NCBI RefSeq assembly: GCF_008831285.2
Contig: NC_045150.1
Coordinates: 13,065,868-13,129,867 of the forward strand
Direction of reading: 5' to 3'
Length of the DNA: 64,000 bases
Source: Nymphaea colorata
Taxonomy: Eukaryota > Streptophyta > Magnoliopsida > Nymphaeales > Nymphaeaceae
This document shows positions 54,873 to 64,000 of this stretch, piece by piece; within the stretch, counting starts at the first letter, position 1, and every line of letters starts with the position of its first letter. A program made the translations under genes and the position numbers. The notes below the pieces were generated by a model. It saw only the letters and a program-made list of their open reading frames with translations. It was not told where the DNA came from and made no database searches.

Positions 54873-55926
54873 GATAGTGGTGATTCTTGAAGTTTTGTTG
54901 TCGATGTACTAGGGTCAACACAACTGCGCAAGGAGACTTTTAGGGTGCCATATTCCTCTACGGGAAGGCCAGAAAGAATGTTCATAACCAAATCTTCTTC
55001 ATCGACTCGTTTGGAGTCCATAGCTAATTGGTGAGCTATGTCTTTGGCTTTGTGAAAATAGGTTGTTATGGATTCAGTTCCTTCCTTCAGGTTTTGCAGG
55101 GAAGATTTTAATTGCGGCACTTTTGCTCTTGACTGAGCCGCGTATATACGCTTTATGGTGGTCCAGGCCTTGTATGATGAATCAAGGCCTACAACCTGAC
55201 TGTGCACGACTTCACTAAGAGATGAAATAATCCAACTTAGTAAAAGTTGGTCACCTCGGTGCCATTCCAGAAAAGTAGGATTTAAAACAGTCCCTTTGCC
55301 ATCCTCACTAGGCAATAACTGATTTGGCCATTTGAACGACCCATCAATATATCTCATCATATTTTAACTTTTGAGCATAGGAATAAACTGAGATTTCCAA
55401 AGTAAATAGTTGTCGGAGGACAGTTTTATAGATAGGAAATGCTCGAGACTTATTGGAGTAGGAATGATGGAAGAGTTAGACCTAAAATTGGCAGGTTCAT
55501 GACGTCTGAACCAGAATTTGGTGGTGCTGCAGGCATACTATAAGAGTTGTTGTTTGGTGATTGTGATGACATAGTGCACGTCCAACTTTGTGGTGAAAAG
55601 GGCTTCGGTGGAACCAACATGGAGGAAGACGGCAAACAGAAATATAGGCTCTGTTTTGCTTCAGACGTTGTTCAGGACTGCCCGACTCGCAGAATTAAAA
55701 AAAAAAATCAATGCCAGCTCCGATTCTAATGAAAATTGGACAGTAATGCGTTATTCTTGTGAGGAGTGGACGCCCCAACTTTCAGCTTCAACCGATCACT
55801 AGGGTTGAAACGTGTGAGGGATTTGGCCCACTATTTCCTGCCATATCTTGTTCTTCATAGGTGCTTCTCTGTTTTGCAGCACCTTGATCTCCTTCAATCT
55901 ATATAGCTCAAGTTGATCAACCTGAA

Positions 55927-55938
55927 GCTCTGATACCA
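55927..55938 (-). promoter_or_regulatory. tRNA-iMet primer-binding site of the minus-strand copia relic
   Basis: The minus strand reads TGGTATCAGAGC directly after TTTACTA, so the 5' LTR should occupy roughly 55939 to about 56350. Its outer end could not be fixed; ACGTGGTTCGGC near 55989 is an LTR-like word. Confidence 0.8.
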
Positions 55939-55940
55939 TA

Positions 55941-56498
55941 GTAAACCTTAAGCTAGAGAGAGGAGAAAGGAATTGACAACATTTTAACGTGGTTCGGCTT
56001 GTTAGTCTACATCTACAAAGGGAAAGATATCTCACTTGTTAATTTTCACAAGATGAGAGATTTCATTTATATTCAATTCATTTGTTCATCAATCCCATAT
56101 ATCTTGGGATTAGATTGATTTACAAGATCTTGTAGTTTTTCCTTTTCTGAGGTGGTTGTCATTCTAGAATCATCATTATCATAATTTCTTCTAGCTAAAA
56201 TCTTGGATCTGATTTTGTTGGCCTGGACGTGATTTCATCTAGCGTAATCTCCTCCAATGTTACTTCCTTCAGCGATACTCTTGGAGCTGCTGATCATATC
56301 ATGATCTAGTTTATCAAAGCCCTACCCTTCCTTCTTCATATGACAAACATAGTTTACCCAATCTCACATGGTGGCATGCCTTAGATATTTCCATACCTTC
56401 CCATAAAAATTTTCACACATACTTTCAAGCTTCTTACATGTACTACGATAAAAACAAACTGACAAGCCCCAATATGCTGGTAGTGTAGATATCACATG
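55941..56498 (-). repeat. Probable 5' LTR remnant of the minus-strand copia relic
   Basis: Non-coding, upstream of the primer site on the minus strand. No second LTR is available for comparison, so its end is not defined. Confidence 0.4.
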
Positions 56499-56741
56499 TG
56501 TTGACGGCTTTGGTTGTTTCGGGTCTGGGTCTGGACCCGATCCGCTTTGTAATGTTGTGGGTTTTATTTATACCCTAGTAATCAATCTTTTCATGGTTAA
56601 TGAAAATCTAAGAGAGAGAGAGTGTCTGGTTGCTAGTGGGCACCAGTCATTCTCACCCGTGGTTTTTTCCCTCTAGTTGAGGGGTTTTCCACGTTACATT
56701 TGTATCTGTTCATTGTTCTACTGGCTTTTTCTGTTTCAACA
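56499..56741 (+). repeat. 5' LTR, 243 bp
   Basis: It begins TGTTGACGG and ends TTTCAACA immediately before the primer site, giving TGTTG/CAACA inverted ends. The interior has TTTATTTATACC and a TCTGGGTCTGGACCCGATCC stretch. No partner LTR is found downstream. Confidence 0.75.
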
Positions 56742-56753
56742 TGGTATCAAAGC
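56742..56753 (+). promoter_or_regulatory. tRNA-iMet primer-binding site of the plus-strand copia relic
   Basis: TGGTATCAAAGC differs by one base from the standard TGGTATCAGAGC and directly follows the LTR. Confidence 0.8.
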
Positions 56754-57104
56754 CGAATCTCTGAAAAGAGGGATTTTTTGGCCCGACGAGTTGCTGTGAA
56801 GTTCCGTCTCTCTCCGCCGCGTTCCCTGCTTCCTGCCGTCACCCTTTGCCTTTCTCTCGTACACCATCGACCATCGCTTGGACACCCGTCGCCTGCCTGA
56901 TCTCGACCCTGCTGCTCCAACATTGCCCCTGCTGCTCCAATGTTGTCGCCCGACGTCATCGCCCCTGCTGCCGTGGCAAGTCTCGCCATTGTTTCCTGCG
57001 ACGTCGCCTCCCATCTCTTGTCTCCCATCTTCCTTCACCGTGTCTCTATAGATGCTCCTGTCATCGCCTCTCCCTGCATCGTCTGCTACCTGCATCGCCT
57101 TGTA

Positions 57105-57960
57105 GAGGATATTTAGCACAATATGAAGAAGGTTTCACAATATTATACACGATATATTATGTCTGCAAAACCTTCAGTATTCAATAATGGAGAAAATGAG
57201 TCTCTTCCTTGTTAAGATATGTCAGACATTGAGACATTACATGCTTTCCTGTAAAAGCAAGGCGGTATCAAGATTAAATCCTCTCAAATATATCATACAT
57301 CAGCCATTTCTCATAGGAAAATTTGACAAATGGTAGGTACTCCTCTTGATGTATGACTTAGAGTCCATTTTTCAAAAGCCCATCAAGAGACAAGCATTGA
57401 TTGATCAGTTAGTAGACTTTCCATTGGTTGAACAGCTGAAGACCAATGATGACTTCCTTAATGAACAAGTTTTATACATTGAAACCACTCAGCCATAGAC
57501 AATGTTTTTTGACCACTCCAAGGACATGGATGGAATAGGTGTTGGGATTCTCCCAATTACTCATGAAAAGGAGATGATCCCTTATTATCTCAGGTCGGAA
57601 TTCATATCCACTCACAACATTGCTAAATATGAAGCATTGAAACATGGACTCAGAATATTGCTCAGTTTCAACATCGAAAATGTTCATGCTTATGTTGACT
57701 CTCTACTAATCTAGAACCAAGTCAATGAAAAATGGAAGGTGAAAGATGCAAAATTGACATCCCACTAGGAAGTCACTTGAGCCTTGGTGCAACAATTACA
57801 AAGGAATTCGAGCTATTTCATTCCAAAAAGGAATTTAATCAATTTGCAGGCATCTTGTCAGCCTAGCCTAGGATCCATCATCACTTTCAAGAAAAATGAG
57901 TCAATTAGAGTTTTAATGGTTGAAGACTGACTCAACCAGCATACCACCCTCTAAAATAGA
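57105..57960 (+). mobile_element. Ty3/gypsy RT-RNase H fragment nested in the copia relic
   Basis: Frames read GYLAQYEEGFTILYTIYYVC and KTFS (end of gypsy RT), IKRQALIDQLVDFP (KGQALADFLADHP-type linker), then GIGVGILPITHEKEMIPYYL, THNIAKYEALKHGLRILLSF and NVHAYVDSLLI (RNase H with YEAL and D-S-LL). These match the Tat/Ogre side of gypsy. There are many stops. Flanking CTGCATCGCC and CAAGCTGTCGCC belong to the GC-rich copia part. Confidence 0.78.
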
Positions 57961-58628
57961 TCAACCAATTTGCAAGCTGTCGCCCCCAGCGTCGCCTTCT
58001 CCTTCCTAGTCTTGCATCGCCGGCCATAGTTGCCATTCTGCTCCAGGTTTTTTTCGCTCTCCATGCAGCGCCACCAGTGTTATCGCCTGCTCCTCAGCTC
58101 AGGTCCCAGCTGCTGTTTCTCTCTTTCCTTGCTCCCTGTCGTCGTGAAGGAACCTTGGCCATTGCTCCATGCCGCTGCCTTGTTTTGTTGATGCTGCTGT
58201 CATCTGGTCCAGCAAGTTCCCTGCTCTGATCGACGACAACATCTTCCACAACTTCCGCGTACTGTCAGCGCCTGTTTTGACTGGCCTCCATCCGTCTGAT
58301 CTGCATTGCCTCTCACTTTTTTGGTCGTGATTGGCTGAGGAGCACTGTCGTGCATCGCTCGTCTCTACCACTTCTTCTCTCTATTGTCGACTGTGTGGCT
58401 GCCGTAGCTATTGTCGTAGGAGCTGCATTGCCTGTGCTAGTCTGCTACATCGCCAATGTTGTTGCTTGCCTGACGTGTGTGGTGTTCCGCCGCTGACTGC
58501 ACCTGTGCTATTGCAGTGTGGAAGGTGTCTCTGCCTGGGCTATGCTGCTGCAGTTTGGAGGTGTTTGCTCCATTGCGTAGTGTTGTTGCTGCCTCTTCTC
58601 AGCCACTGTTGAGCCTACAGATTCTCAT

Positions 58629-59270
58629 ATGGGAGAGTGGATTATTGACAATGGTGCTACTCACCACATGACTGGCGATTCTAAGGTCTTTCATACGTAT
58701 AAGCTTTCGTCAGGAAAGGAAAGTGTGTCTCTTGTCGATGGTTCCTCTATTTATGTGGTTGGAAAAAGGAGTCACTCACTTTTGAACAAGTTCTTACTTC
58801 ACAATGCTCTACATGTTCCTCATCTTCCCTTGAACCTCTTGTCAGTTAGCAAGATTACGAAAGAGTTGAATTGCAAACTTATTTTTTCTGCTGATCGCTA
58901 TGTTCTTCCAGACTTGGTGACAAGGAAGAGGATTGGGATTGGTTTGGTTTCTGAGGAGCTATATCATTTAGCCATGCGTGCTGCTACAACTCTCATGATG
59001 GCAGCCAGCAAAACAAAGAAGAGTAGAGAGGAATCCCTGCAGTTGGTTCTGTGTTGGCATGAGCGCCTTGGGCACCTTCCTTTTAGAATTTTTAGACAGT
59101 TGTTTCTTTATTTATGTTTTAGTTTAGATATGACTATGGTGTCTTGTGATGTTTGTCACCTGGCTAAACATGTTAGGGCTTCATACCTTGTTTATATTCA
59201 TTGTTCTAATGAGGTGTTTGCCTTAATTCATTCTGATGTATGGGGCCTTCAGAAATTCTTTCTTGTCTTG
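58629..59270 (+). pseudogene. Copia protease and GAG-pre-integrase
   Basis: GEWIIDNGATHHMTGDSKVF is the protease site with N in place of the usual S/T (normally WIIDSGATHHMTG), followed by LLNKFLLHNALHVPHLPLNL then LSVSKITKEL. The pre-integrase zinc domain reads WHERLGHLPFRI ... CDVCHLAKHVR, and EVFALIHSDVWG opens integrase. Confidence 0.85.
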
Positions 59271-59299
59271 ATTTTCAGTATTTTATCACCATTATGTCA

Positions 59300-59780
59300 T
59301 AATGACCGTAGTGAAGTATTTGCTGAAAGACCGTAGTGAAGTACCTAATGTCATAGAGACTTTCATTGCTCTTGTGGAAACTCAATTTGGGACCTCTGTT
59401 AAGTCCTTTCAGTCTGACAATGCTGGTGAATATACGTGTCAGTCTGTTGATAGCTTCTTTCGAAAAAAGGGAGTTGTTCATGAGACTTCTTGTAGTTATA
59501 CTCCTCCTCAAAATGTAATTGTTGAACGAAAGAATCGCCAGTTATTGAATATGATTAAGCTCTTCTTTTTTAACATCAATGTCTCAAAAAGGTATTGGGG
59601 AGATGATGTGTTGACTAGTGCATATCTAATTAACCATATGCCTAGTCGTGTGTTGAATGTGCAAACGCCTCATCTATGTTATCGGGGAGTCGTGAACCTT
59701 CCTCTCTTCCACTTAGAGTTTTTGGCTATGTCTGTTTTATTCATAATCATAGTCCTAATATTAAGAGTGTATTTCTAAGT
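59300..59780 (+). pseudogene. Copia integrase core remnant
   Basis: It reads VETQFGTSVKSFQSDNAGEY, then FFRKKGVVHETSCSYTPPQN and VIVERKNRQLLNMIK, the second Asp (SDNAGEY) and Glu (VERKNR) of the DDE site, and YWGDDVLTSAYLINHMPSRV. The frame breaks from the preceding part near 59335. Confidence 0.85.
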
Positions 59781-60364
59781 TATTCCCCTACTCAAAAAGG
59801 ATATAAGTGTCGAGACCCTTCCACTGGTCGTGCCTATGTTACCAAAGATATCACCTTCCTTGAACACACTTCCTATTTTGGTGAGAATTCTCTTCAGGGG
59901 GAGAGGTATACAATAAGAGAAGATTATTCCCTCAATCAATAGATTCAGTTTATAGATTTTTTGGAATACAAGAAGGAAGAGATTCAGGTTACTAACCCTC
60001 TAGAGCACAATAAGGATGATGGATGTTCAATTGTGAATGAGGTGGGACATGACCGTTTGTTTAGGCAGGTTTACTCTACGCGAAGGTTGCCTGCGGCAGG
60101 ACCCACTGGTGAAGCTGCGAAGCGATGCCCTCTGGTGACAAAAATCCTACTCCGAATCCTAATGCTACTCCTTCCCTAGATGACCCAATTGGTGCTCAAA
60201 AGATGTCGTTGAAAGTACTCAGGCAGAGGCTGAAAATGAGGAATTACCCATTGCGCTCAGAAAGAGCGTCAGATCATGTACACAACACCCTATTGGTAAC
60301 TTCATGTCAATGATGTCATATTCTAGACTAGCAAGGAATACAATTGTTTTTATCATCTCTTTCT

Positions 60365-61110
60365 TTTGTTGTGATTTCTAGGATTGCTGTTGAGGCTCAG
60401 AGTGATTCCAAGTGGACTTATGCAATGCAAGAAGAGATAGAAGCTTTGAACAGAAACATGACATGGGAAGTGGTAAAGATTCTTGAAGCGGCTCATCTGG
60501 TAGGATCCAAGTGAGTTTACACCATTAAATATAAGCCAAATGGGAGTGTAGACAGATATAAAGCTTGACTTATTGCCAATGGGTTCAGTCAGAAATACAG
60601 AATTGACTACTTGGAGACCTTTGCTCTTATTGTGAAGATGAAGACTGTCAGAGTCATTATGTCCTTAGTAGTGATAAAGGAGTGGAAGATGTACCAACCT
60701 CATGTCAAGAATGCTTTTCTAAATGGAGACCTTGAAGAGGAAGTGTATATGTGTATGCCTCTAAGATATAGGAACCTGGAAAATGTTTTAAGCTAAGGAA
60801 AGCTTTGTATGGGCTTAAAAATCCCCTCGAGCATGGTTTGAACGACTTAGACTTGTAACGAGACAATATGGATATCATCAAGGAGATGGAGATCATACAC
60901 TCTTTGTGAAGAGGAATGAGCAAAAAGTTACTCTTCAGTTGGTATATGTTGATGATATGATTGTCACATGTGATGATGAAGATGAAATAACTAAGTTAAA
61001 GAAACTGTTGGCGATCGAGTTCAATCTCAAGGACGTACACTCCAGATTAGTTAAAGGAGACCAAAAAACTGAGGTATAGACCTGCTTCTACTCCTTTAGC
61101 TGGTTCAAAC
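60365..61110 (+). pseudogene. Copia reverse transcriptase remnant
   Basis: It reads AMQEEIEALNRNMTWEVV, a stop after VGSK, then NGSVDRYKA, GFSQKYRIDYLETFALIVKM, HVKNAFLNGDLEEEVYMCMP, LCMGLK, and YVDDMIVT, the catalytic motif. Multiple stops. Confidence 0.85.
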
Positions 61111-61626
61111 TGACCTGGCCAAGGCATCTTGAAAAATTGATATGTCACCAGTTCAGTGTTCTTACTCGGAGCACCAGACCTTTTTTATGTCAGTCTTTGA
61201 AAATTCAATGAAGGTTGATATCATAAATATTTGTTGATCTTTTGTATGTATTATTTTTTGCTTTGACTTTCCTTTCATAGTTTTGAAGGGCATAGAATCT
61301 TGTTTGGAAGTCAGTTTTATTTGTTTGCTGGATTTTTTTTTGTTTAGACAGAAGAATGAATGGTACATATTAACGACCTTTTTGACATAATTTTGTGAAG
61401 TCATGAAGAATCATACATGCATTTTATATGTTTTAAATTAACATTATTCATGTGGGGCCCTCAGGCTTGACCCAATTCAGACTATTCAGTCCCCAACAAA
61501 TTGTGGGCCACACATCGTCCAATGTGACTGGCAAGGAGATGGAGACCATTTTCGACAGCAGTGAGTGACCTCATTGTATTTTCTACGAGTACAGAGCATC
61601 CTTGTTCTTAAATCACTAAACGGTTG
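61111..61626. other. Spacer without a recognised gene
   Basis: No domain is seen. The short minus-strand frame near 61404-61162 is lysine/serine-rich and not supported. Confidence 0.45.
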
Positions 61627-62230
61627 CCATTAACTTGACTTGACTTAGCTGGCCATCAACTTCAGCCCACTTGATCGAGCTAGCCTTGACCGATTCCGGT
61701 GAGTCATGCGTTCCATTTTATACTTATTTAACAGATGAAATTGGCAACTAGACCTCTCGAATGTGTACAACAAGACACATTGGCAATTCCTGTGCAGGGT
61801 GCTAAGATAGGTAAGATTTGATCACAGGTGCGTTGAATTGATTTATACTTACATCTCCATTGCTTCTCAAGGGGGTCGTTGATTCTTCGATTGCCGTAGA
61901 GGTTTTGGTCATGGTGATGTACTATCACCGTACTTGTTCATAGTGGTTATTAAGATGTTAATCAAAAAGCTGAAAAAAGAAAGGGTCATAAATCTAATCT
62001 CTATCCAGTAGTAGCATCATAATTTTCTGCCGAACAAGAAACAAAGATGTGCTGCTCCCCAATCTATCATAAACAAATCAAAGTAGAAGGTTGGCATCAC
62101 GATCAACTCAGCAAAGTCCACAATCAATCCATTCAAGGTGTAGGGATGTCCCTCGTGGAGATTCAAACTTGTCTGGGATTGGACGTGAACACATTCCGTT
62201 GGATGCGGGCCTATGCATGCCGTCAATAAC
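61627..62230 (+). mobile_element. LINE reverse-transcriptase relic, unit C
   Basis: It is the third copy of the relic (compare 4605-5165). It lacks both the inserted LINE and the hAT-like element, so it shows the empty target for the LINE (AAAAGAAAGGGTCATAAATC near 61975). A 20-base loss in GGGGGTCGTTGATTC removes part of the RT block seen in A and B. Confidence 0.7.
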
Positions 62231-63328
62231 AACAAAAAGTATCGCGTGTATCTTAAAACATCGGCAAAATAAGCAAGAGACGCGTCTTGCTATAATCAGC
62301 CAATCAGGCCCTGATGAAGAGTACGATTAGACAGAAAATAAATTGAAAAAAATATGTTATAGAGGATTGAAGAAAGTGCATGATGCATAGAGCAAATTGA
62401 AGGCAGCACCTCAAATGCCATTGGTTTTCCCTCAAAATAGAAACCCTAAACTGTGTTTCTCCTTTTCAAACTAAAAAAAAAAAAAATGGATGCCTTCTAA
62501 ATTGTCTCCCTGTTGCTTGCTCCACGACACAATTATCTTCTCTCTCTGTCCCTCATCTTCTCACTCACTCGCTTCTCGTTCTCTCTCTGTTCTTCATTGG
62601 TTTCTTACACACACAAGAAGGTAGGAGGTGGCAGTAGGGATGAAAAGCCCTTTTCGACGGGAATAACAAAACTGACCGACCTTAAAATGATTTTTTTCAA
62701 AAACAATGCCTAGTCCACCATTTTTAAAGAGTTTCTCTACCTTGTCATTACAATTTTTCTATATCACATAGTGCTCCGTTTGAAGGATAGTTTAAATCAT
62801 CAATGTTTACAAGTCCTATTACTTTAAAGATTTAAACACTGATATTTGGTACGGTTAAAACCCATTAGTTATAATTAATATAAGTATTAGGAAATATTGA
62901 TATGTTTCTAATAGTTTTATGTTGTTTTGTTATTTATCCTTTATTTTTTTGTTTTAGATAGATATATTGTATACTTTCCATGATTCAATATGTTTTAAAT
63001 TTTCTAATTTTAACAACTAAGACATATAGTTAAGTTATTAAATTAATGGCAAATAAAAAAGTTTTTTTAATACATAACAATATTTAATACAAATATTGTT
63101 TAAAATTTTTCCTTAAAGTGGTTTACACAAGCCAATATAAGTCAATGCGTATCAGGTGACTTCAGGTCCAATATTTATTTTATAAATATTAAAAATATTG
63201 ATTGGATATTACATGAAAAATAAGGTTGAATATTGTCCTTAATTTACATCCAACCCCATCAATAGTAAACCAGTCAAAGGTTGCAACCAATATATAACCA
63301 AAAGCAAACCGCATGGATCTCATGGTCG
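62231..63328. repeat. Shared 3' flank of the TNL units (copy C)
   Basis: It matches 5170-6215 almost throughout and, more weakly, 22380-23489. Copies A and C are the closest pair. No coding content is seen. Confidence 0.75.
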
Positions 63329-63967
63329 TTACCTCCTGTGCAATTCGATACGGAAATGGGTACCTTGGAAGTCGCTTTCCGCTTCGAACGTGATGTAGAT
63401 CCTTCGGTATCCCTTCCCATCTCTTTGGGGTGAATAAGAGGTATTAATTCCCCCACCCGAAAAAGGGTCAAAGGTCCCTCCATTCTTTCTGTATTTGGGA
63501 TTCTGAGTTGTGTCAGTGTCAGCGATAGCAACGGTGCACCCTTCAACTTGAATGTCGCGCCCTATCACTTTATGACACAGAAACATAACGCCCTTCCCAC
63601 CTCTTACCCTGACTCCTTTCCCTTTATCATCCTCCAACTTTTGAGGGATGAAAGCTCCACGGCGGGCGATCCGTATCACCTCTTCCGGTTCAGTCTGTGC
63701 CTCATTACTTTCTGCCCATCTAAAGATTATCCTAGAATTATGATACCTCTCTGCCCTAAACTGGGTTACTCTATAAGACCGTGGCACGCGGCCCTGAACA
63801 AGAACAGTAGTGTAAGTGTTGGGGAGAGAAAAAGATACCGTCTCCGACCATGTCCATACCGACCATGACCATGTCCATGTCCATAGTCCATGTGGAGATT
63901 TGGGTCGGGAATAATCAATCGGCTGTCCAGGAATGCCGAGATATTTGCAATGTTCGAATTTGGCCTC
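63329..63967 (-). CDS. TNL-C post-LRR exon (gene continues beyond the window)
   Basis: It starts after GTACCAG with GAGGCC in phase 0 and stays open to a stop at 63329-63331. It reads EAKFEHCKYLGIPGQPIDYS, then a Trp-rich stretch (GLWTWTWSWSVWTW), VSFSLPN, SYRVTQFRAERYH, RGAFIPQKLEDDKGKGV, DIQVEGCTVAIADTDTTQNP, RDGKGYRRIYITFEA and FRIELHRR. It is the intact form of the exon damaged in TNL-A. The LRR, NB-ARC and TIR exons should lie beyond 64000, so whether this fourth gene works cannot be judged here. Confidence 0.72.
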   Translation of the reverse strand, partial: EAKFEHCKYLGIPGQPIDYSRPKSPHGLWTWTWSWSVWTWSETVSFSLPNTYTTVLVQGRVPRSYRVTQFRAERYHNSRIIFRWAESNEAQTEPEEVIRIARRGAFIPQKLEDDKGKGVRVRGGKGVMFLCHKVIGRDIQVEGCTVAIADTDTTQNPKYRKNGGTFDPFSGGGINTSYSPQRDGKGYRRIYITFEAESDFQGTHFRIELHRR

Positions 63968-64000
63968 CTGGTACGTGCACATTTAAAATAAGATTAGATA

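Larger units (their letters stand above)
53984..55940 (-). mobile_element. Ty1/copia retrotransposon relic (Gag to GAG-pre-integrase)
   Basis: Reading down the minus strand: primer site at 55938-55927, Gag (about 55640-54875; KLSSDNYLLWKSQFIPML, a stop, MMRYIDGSFKWPNQLL, TYFHKAKDIAHQLA, DLVMNILSGLPVEEYGTLK), two zinc knuckles, a degenerate protease and GAG-pre-integrase (54559-53984; KNVLHIPSISKNLLSVHKFA, DHWHNRMGHPDFRI, CDACQRGKSHALPFAQT, PLDLIFIDVW). It stops at the start of integrase, so RT and RNase H are lost. The protease site reads LDTDANC in place of LDTGA. Several stops show it is dead. Confidence 0.88.
56499..61110 (+). mobile_element. Ty1/copia retrotransposon relic with 5' LTR, nested gypsy fragment
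   Basis: A 5' LTR (56499-56741), primer site (56742-56753), GC-rich leader/gag remnants, protease and GAG-pre-integrase (58629-59270), integrase core (59300-59720) and reverse transcriptase (60370-61080) follow in copia order. The element ends in the RNase H region (near 61075, PASTPLAGS) without a 3' LTR. Stops occur in every domain. A gypsy RT/RNase H fragment (57105-57960) interrupts the 5' part. Confidence 0.88.

Overview
The window is plant nuclear DNA. The evidence is spliced TIR-NB-ARC-LRR resistance-gene exons with GT/AG borders, Ty1/copia, Ty3/gypsy, LINE and hAT-type elements, tRNA-iMet primer-binding sites, and AT-rich spacers with TA/TG microsatellites. TNL genes are absent from grasses, so a dicot or early-diverging angiosperm is likely; I cannot name the species. 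There are no CRISPR arrays, operons or RNA genes. The assembly carries one 100-N gap (30359-30458). All alignments, identities and breakpoints were judged by eye.

Layout. 0-4.6 kb is spacer with a MITE. 4.6-11.3 kb is tandem unit A: an old LINE relic followed, on the minus strand, by a broken TNL (TNL-A). 11.3-13.4 kb is spacer with two copia relics. 13-28.7 kb is unit B: the same LINE relic, split by a 6.2-kb L1-type LINE with a 17-bp target duplication and by a 1.4-kb hAT-like element with an 8-bp target duplication, then TNL-B, the most complete copy (TIR, NB-ARC, LRR and post-LRR exons). 28.7-31 kb is duplicated upstream sequence, the N gap and a small possible secreted-peptide ORF. 31.8-35.7 kb (minus) is the C-terminal half of an NSUN2/TRM4-type tRNA cytosine-5 methyltransferase gene without its catalytic half. 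36.8-37.2 kb (plus) holds the first two exons of a C2-domain protein. 37.8-38.1 kb is a cluster of short palindromes, and 38.9-39.2 kb a probable solo LTR.

41.7-50.0 kb is a GC-rich LTR retroelement on the minus strand (LTRs, iMet primer site, polypurine tract, Gag-like ORFs, a degenerate retropepsin) with no reverse transcriptase or integrase, so it is non-autonomous. Its 5' LTR is cut at 50005 and joined, through a short templated filler, to TNL-D (50.0-52.5 kb), a near-identical partial copy of TNL-A. 54.0-56 kb is a minus-strand copia relic. 56.5-61.1 kb is a plus-strand copia relic with a 5' LTR and a gypsy RT/RNase H fragment inside it. 61.6-64 kb is unit C: the LINE relic, shared flank and post-LRR exon of another TNL running off the window.

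No resistance gene here looks functional. TNL-A and TNL-D share a nonsense codon and a frameshift in NB-ARC, TNL-B has a different nonsense codon and a frameshifted TIR exon, and TNL-C is only partly visible. The locus reads as a tandemly duplicated, decaying TNL cluster used as an insertion target by several transposon classes. I did not find a convincing new functional system. The most unusual items are the RT-less Gag/protease LTR element, its templated junction with TNL-D, and the Trp-rich repeat inside the post-LRR domain.
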